From NCBI GenBank assembly GCA_937906765.1, contig CALCUV010000309.1, positions 1-14,558 on the forward strand: a stretch of DNA of 14,558 nucleotides. Reading direction: 5' to 3'. How positions within the stretch are numbered: position 1 is the stretch's first letter; each line of letters begins with the position of its first letter. The position numbers were made by a program, and so were the translations under genes. This document shows positions 1 to 6,136 of the stretch, one piece after another. The notes below the pieces were generated by a model. That model was not told the origin of the DNA. It did not search any database and worked only from the letters and a program-made list of their open reading frames with translations. Origin of the DNA: an uncultured Prevotella sp. GTDB lineage: Bacteria > Bacteroidota > Bacteroidia > Bacteroidales > Bacteroidaceae.

Positions 1-132
1 GCGGATGTTCCTTTCCTCCAGCCAGCAAATTTCTTCCTCCGTCAGGTTCAGCGGTGCATCGCTGCGGATGAACCTTTCCCCACTACCCGGCAGATACCTT
101 GTGTTCAGCGTTGATTTCAGTAAAGAAGCCAC
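1..132 (-). CDS. Tyrosine-protein phosphatase, N-terminal fragment (runs off window)
   Basis: The minus-strand frame starts at a GTG (130-132) and stays open to the window edge, giving 44 codons. The start is supported by a purine-rich GGGAGGG Shine-Dalgarno sequence about 8 nt upstream and by a promoter further up. The peptide contains TRYLPGSGERFIRSDAP followed by LNLTEEEICWLEERNIR. This matches the N-terminus of the Y_phosphatase3-type protein-tyrosine/serine phosphatases of Firmicutes, where an R-(F/Y)-(I/L)-R-S-D-(A/S)-P strand is followed by a T-x-E-(E/D) helix. The catalytic C(x5)R loop would lie beyond position 1, so activity cannot be judged. Family assignment rests on this short N-terminal motif only. 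Confidence 0.6.
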   Translation of the reverse strand, partial: MASLLKSTLNTRYLPGSGERFIRSDAPLNLTEEEICWLEERNIR

Positions 133-159
133 GGCGTTTCCCTCCCTTCCATTTGTTCT

Positions 160-188
160 ATTATAGCATGGGCTGCCCTGCATTGCAA
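160..188 (-). promoter_or_regulatory. Sigma70-type promoter of the phosphatase gene
   Basis: On the minus strand there is a TTGCAA -35 box (183-188), a 17-nt spacer, and a TATAAT -10 box (160-165) preceded by TGC, an extended -10. It lies just upstream of the GGGAGGG ribosome-binding site and GTG start of the phosphatase. This is the Firmicutes/proteobacterial consensus and is unlike the TTTG/TAnnTTTG promoters in the centre of the window. Confidence 0.7.
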
Positions 189-199
189 TTTTGGACAGC

Positions 200-592
200 C
201 AGTTCAAACTCCCGCTCATATACACCGCACGGATTATCATCCGGCACATAGGGCTGATCACAGGGATAGGGATAATTGATATTGGTATAATTGGGATTTT
301 CATATCCATGCAGCTGCCAGTTTGACGGAACAGGAATTGTATTTTCAAATACTACATTGATAAAGTCATCTTCAAGGTCAATGACACTATCATAATATCT
401 GAAACCCCATTCACCATTGAGCATTTCTACCCTTGACGAGTTTTCCTTTGCAGCAAAAGCATCCTCGCCTTTTGCAAACGGCACAAACCAGCAATGGTCA
501 GATTGAGTACCGATATGCAACGATGTCGGATCCTCATGGAATATCATTTTGCTTTTAGGACTATTTTTTAATGAAATAAGTGACAGGTCCAT
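200..592 (-). pseudogene. lacZ: Beta-galactosidase (GH2) N-terminal fragment, 3'-truncated
   Basis: The chosen start is the ATG at 590-592 (MDLSLISLKN), because GGAGG sits 5 nt upstream; two further in-frame ATGs lie at 604 and 613. The fragment shows the typical start of long LacZ-type glycoside hydrolase family 2 enzymes: an N-terminal HxG-like segment, LNGEWGFRYYDS, IPVPSNWQLHGYENPNYTN, INYPYPCDQPYVP and NPCGVYEREFEL. This is the sugar-binding jelly-roll domain. After FEL (about position 200) the homology stops where the next beta-strand should follow, and a short unrelated tail AVQNCNAGQPML runs into a stop. That tail overlaps the promoter of the neighbouring phosphatase gene. The catalytic TIM barrel is absent, so this piece cannot be an active enzyme. 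It follows an AraC-type regulator fragment on the same strand, a common arrangement in Lachnospiraceae. Confidence 0.82.
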
Positions 593-645
593 ATATACCT
601 CCATAATAATCATCGTAAATAATAGACAAAACTGCTATCATTCAC

Positions 646-674
646 AGTATAATACAGAATTGATATAAAGTAAA
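646..674 (-). promoter_or_regulatory. lacZ: Possible sigma70-type promoter of the lacZ fragment
   Basis: On the minus strand TTTACT (669-674), a 17-nt spacer and TATACT (646-651) lie about 55 nt upstream of the lacZ start. The region is very AT-rich, so chance matches are likely. The spacing and position are reasonable. Confidence 0.35.
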
Positions 675-681
675 TAGCAAA

Positions 682-709
682 ATCAGATATTAATTATATA
701 ATCTCTGAT
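682..709 (-). terminator. Possible hairpin terminator downstream of the AraC-type gene
   Basis: ATCAGAGAT and ATATCTGAT pair with one mismatch around a 10-nt AT-rich loop, followed on the minus strand by TTTTG. It lies 20 nt past the stop codon of the regulator fragment. The stem is AU-rich and weak. Confidence 0.35.
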
Positions 710-728
710 GAAATTATCTATAAAGTAT

Positions 729-983
729 TTATTTTGCAGAAACCAGAAATCTTTTTCTATACACCAAAGGAGAATATCCTACAAATTGCTTGAACTGGCG
801 GGCAAAATACTTTTCATCTGAATACCCGCAGCTTACTGAGGCCGCATAAACACTCATTGCTGTTGTAGATAAAAGATAACAGGCCTTTGCGATCTTAGCA
901 TTTATCTGATCCTGATTAAAGCTTACTTCAAAGCACTGCTTATATACAGAACGAAAATACCCTTCACTTACACAAAGCTCAAC
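729..983 (-). pseudogene. AraC/XylS-family regulator, C-terminal DNA-binding fragment
   Basis: The 84-residue peptide covers most of the double helix-turn-helix domain of an AraC-family activator. It contains SEGYFRSVYKQCFEVSFNQ (first HTH recognition helix), INAKIAKACYLLSTTAMSVYAASVSCGYSDEKYFARQFKQ (linker helix and second HTH) and VGYSPLVYRKRF, the family C-terminal signature (G-x-(S/T)-P-x-x-Y-R). The N-terminal ligand-binding domain and the start of the first HTH are missing. At about 983 the frame runs into sequence that codes, on the other strand, for a PglZ-domain protein. The gene lies directly upstream of the lacZ fragment in the same orientation, which suggests it was a regulator of a galactoside-use operon. 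The break is abrupt rather than degenerate, so a join is more likely than gradual decay. Confidence 0.8.
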
Positions 984-1550
984 GACTCTGTCGCTGCCGA
1001 GCGCTTTCTTTCCGGAGTGCGCTCCATGCCTCTCGCACCGCTGAGCGTCATGGTGATTAACTTTATCGACATTCTCAGTCATGCCCGCACGGAATCCAAA
1101 ATGGTGCGCGAACTCGCCTCTTCCGAAGCAGCTTATCGCAGTATCACGCGCTCATGGTTCCAACATTCCAGCATGAAAGAACTTTTCAAATGGCTCGCTT
1201 CCTTAGATTATGACATTATTATCACTACCGACCACGGATCTATCCGAACGGACGAAGCCATTCGCGTTGTGGGCGACAAAAATGTCAATACCAATCTGCG
1301 CTATAAGTTGGGCAAAAACCTCAACTACAACCCCAAGGAAGTCTTTGAGGTAAAGGATCCCAAGCGACTCTTACTCCCTGCCCCCAATCTCTCCACAACC
1401 TACATCTTCGCCACAGGAAGTCGCTTCTTTGCCTATCCCAACAACTTCAATCACTACGTGCAGTATTACAAAAACACCTTCCAACACGGTGGTGTCTCAC
1501 TCGAAGAAATGCTCGTTCCACTGGTGACGCTGAGAGCGAAGAACAGGTAA
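984..1550 (+). CDS. porX: PorX-like response regulator, C-terminal PglZ/alkaline-phosphatase-fold part (5'-truncated)
   Basis: About 188 codons of the C-terminal region of the Bacteroidetes two-component protein that couples a receiver domain to a PglZ domain (PorX in Porphyromonas, usually over 500 residues). Diagnostic segments are VMVINFIDILSHARTESKMVREL, ITTDHGSIRTDEAIRVVGDK with the metal-ligand DH pair, NTNLRYKLGKNLNY, and the C-terminal FFAYPNNFNHYVQYYKNTF / QHGGVSLEEMLVPLV. PorX is known to act in the PorXY-SigP pathway controlling type IX secretion and, in structural work, has phosphodiesterase activity. The receiver domain and the first half of the PglZ domain are absent because the reading frame enters other DNA at about 983. 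The in-frame GTG at 1017 is therefore not the true start. The gene is convergent with the flavoprotein gene downstream. Confidence 0.85.
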   Translation, partial: DSVAAERFLSGVRSMPLAPLSVMVINFIDILSHARTESKMVRELASSEAAYRSITRSWFQHSSMKELFKWLASLDYDIIITTDHGSIRTDEAIRVVGDKNVNTNLRYKLGKNLNYNPKEVFEVKDPKRLLLPAPNLSTTYIFATGSRFFAYPNNFNHYVQYYKNTFQHGGVSLEEMLVPLVTLRAKNR

Positions 1551-1594
1551 GCAACAATCTCTCCAACGGCAAAGACATCCTCTCTTATCTGCTC

Positions 1595-1685
1595 CAAAGA
1601 GTATCATACTCGAAACAAAGAGTGAGTTACGTGAAACAAAGAGTAAGTTTATCGGAACAAAGAGTATTTTAATCGCAACAAAAAC
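1595..1685. repeat. 21-bp tandem repeat, four units plus a degenerate fifth
   Basis: Units begin with CAAAGAGT at 1595, 1616, 1637 and 1658, exactly 21 bp apart. A degenerate CAAAAACT follows at 1679 and merges into the adjacent hairpin. The first eight bases are invariant and the last 13 vary. The array lies between the end of the PorX-like gene and a bidirectional hairpin, so it is probably in the 3' untranslated region. One plus-strand frame reads the units as the heptapeptides QRVSYSK, QRVSYVK and QRVSLSE, but no start codon was found in that frame. Units are contiguous, so it is not a CRISPR array. Confidence 0.8.
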
Positions 1686-1734
1686 TGAAACGGTGTACAC
1701 AGAAATTCTGTCTGCGTACACCGTTTCAGTTTTT
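1681..1734. terminator. Strong bidirectional hairpin terminator
   Basis: An 18-bp perfect inverted repeat (1681-1698 with 1716-1733) begins AAAACTGAAACGG, encloses a short inner CAGA/TCTG stem, and ends in a T run on the plus strand and on the minus strand. It sits between the convergent PorX-like gene (ends 1550) and flavoprotein gene (ends 1749), as expected for a shared terminator. Confidence 0.88.
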
Positions 1735-1748
1735 AAATGCTCTTTAAA

Positions 1749-3023
1749 TTATTCCTCAACTTCCAAAGGTTTTATTCCCCATGCACGTGAGGCAAGGTCG
1801 AGGGCGGCACCGATAGCTACGTCCATATTGTAGTATTCCCATTCGGCGAATCGCCCAAGCAGGTAAAGTCCCTTGGCTTCGAGTCGTTGCTTAAGGTCAG
1901 CCACGAGTTGGCGTGTGCCTGGCGCTTGCACGGGATAGGTGAAGGGTTCGTAATGATGGGCAAGGTAGCGCGGGCGGTAGGGAATGCGCTGAAGGTTGTC
2001 CTCAATCTCCTCACGGCTGATGCTATCCGTAAATTCGATAGTGGCGGTGAAGCGCTCAGGAGCATTATTCGCGGGCGAGAAATTGCCTGTGCAGATAATG
2101 CGATGGGATTCGTGGCGCGCGTCGGGGAGATATATCCAACTGTGATTGTTTTTCTCGATTTCGCAGAAGACAGCGGTTGTGCCGTGTGCCTCAAGAGCGT
2201 TGATGCCCTGCACTTCTGCGTCAGCAAGAATGCCACTCGTCATGGCGGGCAACTGCTTCAAATTTCCGCAGAAGATAACAGCGTCAAAATGTTGCCCTTC
2301 TACGCTCCACCCTGTCTCAGTGCGCTCCATGCGTTCCACTCGGGCGTTGAAACGAATGTCTAACCCTTCTGCCAAACGGTCTGCTATGAATTGCGAACCG
2401 CCACTGAGGGGATAGAAGAAGGAACTGTGAACAAACTGGCGCTCTTCGGCGCGCGAGAAGTTGGCGGCGAGGATTTCGGCTACGGTAGGCATAGGCAACT
2501 TTCCGTCAAGCCATGAGAGGGGAATCTGACGCAAGTCACGACGCCACACTTTATTATTATAGGGTTCAAAATAGAGGCGATAGAGCGTGTCACCAAAACG
2601 GAGGCGCAAGAAGTCTGCAAAATTTTCAGGTTCACCGTAGCCCTCGCGAGCCATTTTTAGAAAGTCGGCAATGCAAGATTGTTGCACCTCAGCGGGAAGG
2701 CGATAAACGTTATTCTCAATGGGGTAAGGCACTTCCAAACTGCCGTCCAGGGAAATCACGGATTGGCGCAAGGCCTTGGTAAACTCCGCCTCGCGATTGA
2801 AACGCGCCCAAAACCAACGTGCTACATCTGCGCGCTTGGTGTTAAAGACGTGTCCGCCTGTGCGATGAAAAAGATTGCCCTCCACTCGGTCGCACTTTAT
2901 CATGCCTCCGGGACGCGCGTCAGCCTCAAAGACGGTCACATCATGCTGAGCACCCAAAATGCGAGCGATACTTAAGCCCGAAACTCCGCCACCTATGACG
3001 GCTATACGTTGCTTTATTTCCAT
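1749..3023 (-). CDS. FAD-dependent oxidoreductase, UDP-galactopyranose-mutase/amine-oxidase-like
   Basis: The 424-residue flavoprotein has an N-terminal Rossmann fold, IAVIGGGVSGLSIA (residues 7-20), ending in VFEAD (32-36), with a flavin-contact GG at 39-40. Next come GGHVFNT (56-62), VPYPIENNVYRLP (98-110) and PYNNKVWRRDL (154-164), and near the C-terminus GRFAEWEYYNMDVAIGAAL (about 390-408). PYPIENN, YNNKVW and the C-terminal YxxMD segment resemble UDP-galactopyranose mutase, which makes UDP-galactofuranose. However, the middle FFYPLSGGSQFIADRLAEGL resembles protoporphyrinogen-oxidase-like amine oxidases, and the usual Asp before MD is Asn. The substrate is therefore uncertain. Its ATG lies inside the end of the upstream gene (10-nt overlap), so the two are translationally coupled. 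The setting among glycosyltransferase genes supports a nucleotide-sugar role. Confidence 0.8.
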   Translation of the reverse strand: MEIKQRIAVIGGGVSGLSIARILGAQHDVTVFEADARPGGMIKCDRVEGNLFHRTGGHVFNTKRADVARWFWARFNREAEFTKALRQSVISLDGSLEVPYPIENNVYRLPAEVQQSCIADFLKMAREGYGEPENFADFLRLRFGDTLYRLYFEPYNNKVWRRDLRQIPLSWLDGKLPMPTVAEILAANFSRAEERQFVHSSFFYPLSGGSQFIADRLAEGLDIRFNARVERMERTETGWSVEGQHFDAVIFCGNLKQLPAMTSGILADAEVQGINALEAHGTTAVFCEIEKNNHSWIYLPDARHESHRIICTGNFSPANNAPERFTATIEFTDSISREEIEDNLQRIPYRPRYLAHHYEPFTYPVQAPGTRQLVADLKQRLEAKGLYLLGRFAEWEYYNMDVAIGAALDLASRAWGIKPLEVEE

Positions 3024-3880
3024 TGTGAGAGTTTAATGGGGTGATAAAATAGTTTGTCTGCGGGGAAATCGTCAATAAGCGCTTGCAGACTTCCATTGTA
3101 AGCCTCAAGAAAGGCTTTATCTTCCTTGCTCCAAAGTGCTGTACCGCCCAGCAAGGTATCCTTACTTGTCTTTACATTATCGGAAGCAAGAATCATGGCC
3201 GTAGGAATGGCAAATTCAGCAAAGAGGCGCGTTGCCGCAAAAGCTCCGCAATAAAGACAGAATTTATCCATCATGTCAGAGGTAAGCACAAGGATGTCGC
3301 AATAACCTCCGAGGAGGGGATAGTCCAAATTGCGGCGCTTGATGTTTTGCATATACTTAAAAATAAAGCGCAAGCGACGGTCGAACATGGGACGTACGGG
3401 GATGGGCCCCGTAGGGAGTCCGTACTGTGCGAAACGTGCTTCGGCCGCTTCCCTACTTGGGAGCACCTTCTCAACTTCCACCCCACGAAGATTCACTTTG
3501 TAGGCCATCGCCTCGGTTTGGCGCCACGCCTCTTTGAGTTCCTGAAGCACAAGGATGTAATCCAAGAAGCAATCGTGCTCACCCAATCCGATGCGCTCGA
3601 GGTAATTGTTCTCATCAAGAGCGGGATTGATTATCATATCATCGGCTACGACAAAATAATGCGTATATCCCTTGTCGCGCAGTTGGGCATAGGCCTGACT
3701 GATATAACCTTGAAACTGGAAAGAGGAGTCATAAACGGGAATGACATTCTTCTGCGTGCCGTCGTAGAAGGGAACGATATGATAAACATCGCTGAAGCGA
3801 CCTTCATAGAGTTTGTCAATGCGGGGAATGTTCTTGTCAAAACGGTGATTGTAAATGACAAGCAGTGCTGTTTTTGTCAT
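3014..3880 (-). CDS. Unrecognised glycan-cluster protein, possibly glycosyltransferase-like
   Basis: The chosen start is the ATG at 3878-3880, giving MTKTALLVIYNHRFDKNIPR, because this begins with a typical buried beta-strand. A longer in-frame version from 3964 would add a hydrophobic stretch but looks like read-through of the leader. The protein is about 288 residues. I recognise the style of Bacteroidales polysaccharide-locus proteins but no named family with confidence. It has an N-terminal alternating strand/helix pattern, VYHIVPFYDGTQKNVIPVYD, and KGYTHYFVVADDMIINPAL, where ADD could be a DxD-like metal/nucleotide-sugar motif. A later segment LLGGYCDILVLTSDMMDKFC looks like a second nucleotide-binding half. 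No signal peptide is predicted from the chosen start, so it is likely cytoplasmic or peripheral. Its stop overlaps the start of the UGM-like gene by 10 nt, implying a joint role, perhaps transfer of the sugar that the flavoprotein makes. That role is inference. Confidence 0.65.
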   Translation of the reverse strand: MTKTALLVIYNHRFDKNIPRIDKLYEGRFSDVYHIVPFYDGTQKNVIPVYDSSFQFQGYISQAYAQLRDKGYTHYFVVADDMIINPALDENNYLERIGLGEHDCFLDYILVLQELKEAWRQTEAMAYKVNLRGVEVEKVLPSREAAEARFAQYGLPTGPIPVRPMFDRRLRFIFKYMQNIKRRNLDYPLLGGYCDILVLTSDMMDKFCLYCGAFAATRLFAEFAIPTAMILASDNVKTSKDTLLGGTALWSKEDKAFLEAYNGSLQALIDDFPADKLFYHPIKLSQWK

Positions 3881-3998
3881 AGCAAGGAAGAATACTATAA
3901 GTGAAATTACAATTACCCCTTGAAGCGGAGGAAAATGAGTGATGTCCACACGCATTTTCGACACACGAAAAACAAAAGCACTTTTAGGAAAAACTATA

Positions 3999-4024
3999 AG
4001 TAACTAAATTACGTTTAAGTTACT
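3999..4024. promoter_or_regulatory. Interrupted dyad AGTAAC-N14-GTTACT (copy 1)
   Basis: A 26-bp interrupted palindrome sits in the 232-bp gap between the fucosyltransferase gene (ends 4113) and the start of the next gene at 3880, about 120 bp before that start. The same arms with the same 14-nt spacer occur at 10630-10655 upstream of parC. It could be an operator, but no regulator is known. Confidence 0.35.
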
Positions 4025-4101
4025 CTTAATTTCGCCTAAGTTAGGCTTTGTTCTGGGGGTAAAAGTCAGTGATGTCTGAAACTAAATTAGAGGGGTCGTA
4101 A

Positions 4102-4122
4102 AAAGGTTCTCTTTAAACCTTT
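4102..4122 (-). terminator. Short hairpin terminator overlapping the fucosyltransferase stop codon
   Basis: On the minus strand AAAGGTT and AACCTTT form a perfect 7-bp stem with a 7-nt loop, followed by a short T run. The TAA stop (4113-4115) lies within it. The stem is weak (two G-C pairs), so attenuation rather than full termination is possible. Confidence 0.4.
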
Positions 4123-4947
4123 ATCCACGTTTCGGGAATGATGTAGGGCATATCCGTGTCCGCCAACCAACGCGAAGGAGCAATTACGCGCTTCTCGGGG
4201 TTGGCATTAAGCCATGCGCCCCACCATGAGAAAGTGCTGTTGCAAATTATGTTGTGACGGCAGAGGCTCATGAGCATCATGTCCTGCCAGGAGTCTGATC
4301 CTCGGTTGCAAGAAACAACCGTAGCGCGGGGCAAGCGTAAGTTTTGTTGCACCCACTCTACATCATCTGAGAAGATGTAAAAATGCGCCTGTGGTACTTG
4401 AGCAAGCATCATTTCTACAGCACGTTGGAAGTAGGCCTGTGAGCACACTGTGCCGTAGCGTTTGTAGAACTTGGGTTCCATATAGTCACCGCGGCGCACG
4501 TGTAAGGAAACGGCGTGAGGATTTTTTTGAATCTGTTGAGCAAGAGTCTGACTCTCGGCATTTGCTTTGGTCATGTCGAAAGCAAATGCCTGACGCACTT
4601 CACTCTCAACGTCCTTGAAGAAGCGCTCCGACTGATAGAAACCCTTGAAGTAGAGGAAGGGGTAAGCGTAAGACTTCGTGAACGCTTCCATGGTCTCAAG
4701 GTTTTGCTTGCGCTCCAAAATGACTTTGAAGAAAAGGAATTCAAGCACCTTCTTCAAGGGCTTTGCGATGCAAAACTCACGGTCAGAAATGCCAAACACT
4801 CGGTCTAATTCGTACCCATTATGCGCATGATAGTGGCGCATATCAGAAAGGTCGATGCGTGCCTGGAAAGCGCTTGCGCATTTGAAGGTAAAAGGCGTAA
4901 ATGAACATTTGATTGCCCAATCCGCCAATCATTTTTATCAATCGCAT
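4113..4947 (-). pseudogene. GT11 alpha-1,2-fucosyltransferase gene with a 2-nt frameshift
   Basis: The gene encodes a glycosyltransferase family 11 enzyme, which transfers fucose from GDP-fucose to galactose-type acceptors. The downstream frame holds the family signatures AVSLHVRRGDYMEPKF (the HxRRGD(Y/F) donor-binding motif) and IICNSTFSWWGAWLN. The expected N-terminus is in another frame: an ATG at 4945-4947 gives MRLIKMIGGLGNQMFIYAF and continues to MRKRFPGT before a stop. The two frames join if two bases are restored in GCACG-CATC at about 4856-4860, which would give RFPGTRIDLSDM, a normal GT11 sequence. So the window carries a dinucleotide deletion of CG/GC. Without repair only an N-terminally truncated product, lacking the GGLGNQMFQY-type loop, could be made. 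It may be a true pseudogene, a phase-variable state or a sequencing error. Confidence 0.85.
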
Positions 4948-5003
4948 GGAGATAAGTCTTCTAATAAGGTAATTGTAAAGAAGATTACATAAGAGTTCTT
5001 CAA

Positions 5004-5194
5004 CATACCCCCTCCCCGCTACGCGGTACTCCCCCTAACTTAAGGGGAGAGCGTAGTTAGATGCTTCCGTTAAAAACTACTCAACATCACAAATAATTGA
5101 GCAAATTTGAAAGATTGACAGAGTAATATATCCTCCGCACGGCGCTCTCCCCTTAAGATAGGGAGAGTACCGCCTTTGGCAGGGAGGGGGTATG
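5004..5194. repeat. MITE-like palindromic element with about 50-bp inverted arms
   Basis: The left arm (5004-5053, starting CATACCCCCTCCC) and right arm (5143-5194) are reverse complements apart from about 8 differences. Both contain CTTAAGGGGAGAGCG at their inner ends and GCGGTACTC in the middle. About 90 bp of AT-rich sequence lies between the arms. It fills most of the 273-bp gap between two minus-strand glycosyltransferase genes. It codes for nothing and has no transposase; a non-autonomous repeat or a large structured RNA element fits. Target-site duplications are not obvious. Confidence 0.75.
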
Positions 5195-5220
5195 ATGCCT
5201 ATATTATATAGGATAGCGAG

Positions 5221-6120
5221 TTATATTTTTTCCTTTAACAGTTCACTCAGGGACGGGCATTCCTTGATGTAACCATCGCGACAGAGTTTGTCGTAGGAAT
5301 TTAAGCCAATGACGCGTTCGTATTCGGCTTCTAATTTTCCTTGTTTGTAAATGTCATAGAAGTAGCGCCAATGGCGTCCGCCGTGTTTGCCTTCGTGTTT
5401 CTCAAGTTCGCGACCGCCTTGCACCATCTTGTCAATAAATTGCTGGCGTCCGCGAATGGTGAAGTGGTAAATCACAATATCCTCGCTCCATATCGTTCGG
5501 CGGGGGAACATAGCCACTTTGTGGTTGCCCATAGATATTTGTATGTAGCCGTCGGCGCGATGTGCCACTTTCTTATTCCGACGCTCGTAAATGGCATAGG
5601 GAGAAAGGTCGTAGGGGGCGTAATCGGGCACGGGGCAAACGTGATGTGTCCATTTCCAAAAAGGGAGTCCGTCTTCGGGAAACATGTTTTGCCACGGACA
5701 GCGTACGACATTGGCACGAGTTGCTGAGAGCTCGTTCTTCAAACTCCCCGAACGGGCGTACCAAAATTCGTCAGCGTCGGCATTAATAATCCAGTCGGCC
5801 TTGTAATCCCGCTTGGCCTTCTCCACCATTCGGTCCACCCAGCGCTTCTGTTCGTAACCCGTGGCCTTCTCTTCGATGATTTCAAGAATCCATCCCTTCA
5901 GCTTGTACTTCTCAAGGATGCGCATGGTGCCGTCCGACGAATTGTTGTCGGTAACAATAAATCCGTCAACGCCCATTTGCTTATGAAATTGCAAGTTACG
6001 CTCTATCATCGCCTCTTCGTTTTTCACGAGCAGCGTCATGATAAGGCGAGGTTGGCGCGGACGGCAAAAGAAGCGGGGCACTTCGGCTATAGCGCGTAGC
6101 GTTTTGAGAATGTAGTTCAT
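5221..6120 (-). CDS. Glycosyltransferase family 2-type protein (Glyco_tranf_2_4-like)
   Basis: Start chosen at the ATG 6118-6120 (MNYILKTLRAIAEVPRFF), 16 nt after the upstream stop. Upstream in-frame codons would overlap the kinase gene by 50 nt. The 299-residue product has LIMTLLVKNEEAMIERNL (residues 27-44), VTDNNSSDGT (56-65) and WIINADADEFWY (110-121) with the metal-binding DxD. This order is typical of GT-A fold enzymes of the GT2_4/GT92-like group, which share the NExxxIxxWLxxHxxxGVD-type opening. Basic and aromatic residues dominate the C-terminal half (IRGRQQFIDKMVQGGRELEKHEGK), often seen near membrane-bound lipid-linked acceptors. No membrane segment was seen. It follows the LPS-kinase-like gene closely, consistent with one operon building a lipid-linked or LPS-core glycan. 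Donor and acceptor cannot be read from the sequence. Confidence 0.85.
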   Translation of the reverse strand: MNYILKTLRAIAEVPRFFCRPRQPRLIMTLLVKNEEAMIERNLQFHKQMGVDGFIVTDNNSSDGTMRILEKYKLKGWILEIIEEKATGYEQKRWVDRMVEKAKRDYKADWIINADADEFWYARSGSLKNELSATRANVVRCPWQNMFPEDGLPFWKWTHHVCPVPDYAPYDLSPYAIYERRNKKVAHRADGYIQISMGNHKVAMFPRRTIWSEDIVIYHFTIRGRQQFIDKMVQGGRELEKHEGKHGGRHWRYFYDIYKQGKLEAEYERVIGLNSYDKLCRDGYIKECPSLSELLKEKI

Positions 6121-6136
6121 GAGGTAGAACCTTGGG

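Noticed and set aside
1595..1685. CRISPR array
   Set aside because: The units are contiguous 21-bp tandem repeats without unique spacers, and no cas genes are present.
1497..1721. Minus-strand frame with repeated ILFV-type heptads
   Set aside because: The repeats come from the 21-bp DNA array, and the frame overlaps the terminator and the end of the PorX-like gene.
3083..3904. Plus-strand frame of 273 codons
   Set aside because: It is antisense to the coupled glycan-cluster gene and has no family-like segments; the minus strand has coherent start, stop and overlap with its neighbour.
3881..3964. Longer start for the glycan-cluster gene, adding a hydrophobic stretch
   Set aside because: The ATG at 3880 begins with a normal first beta-strand; the extra residues look like translated leader and would wrongly suggest a membrane anchor.
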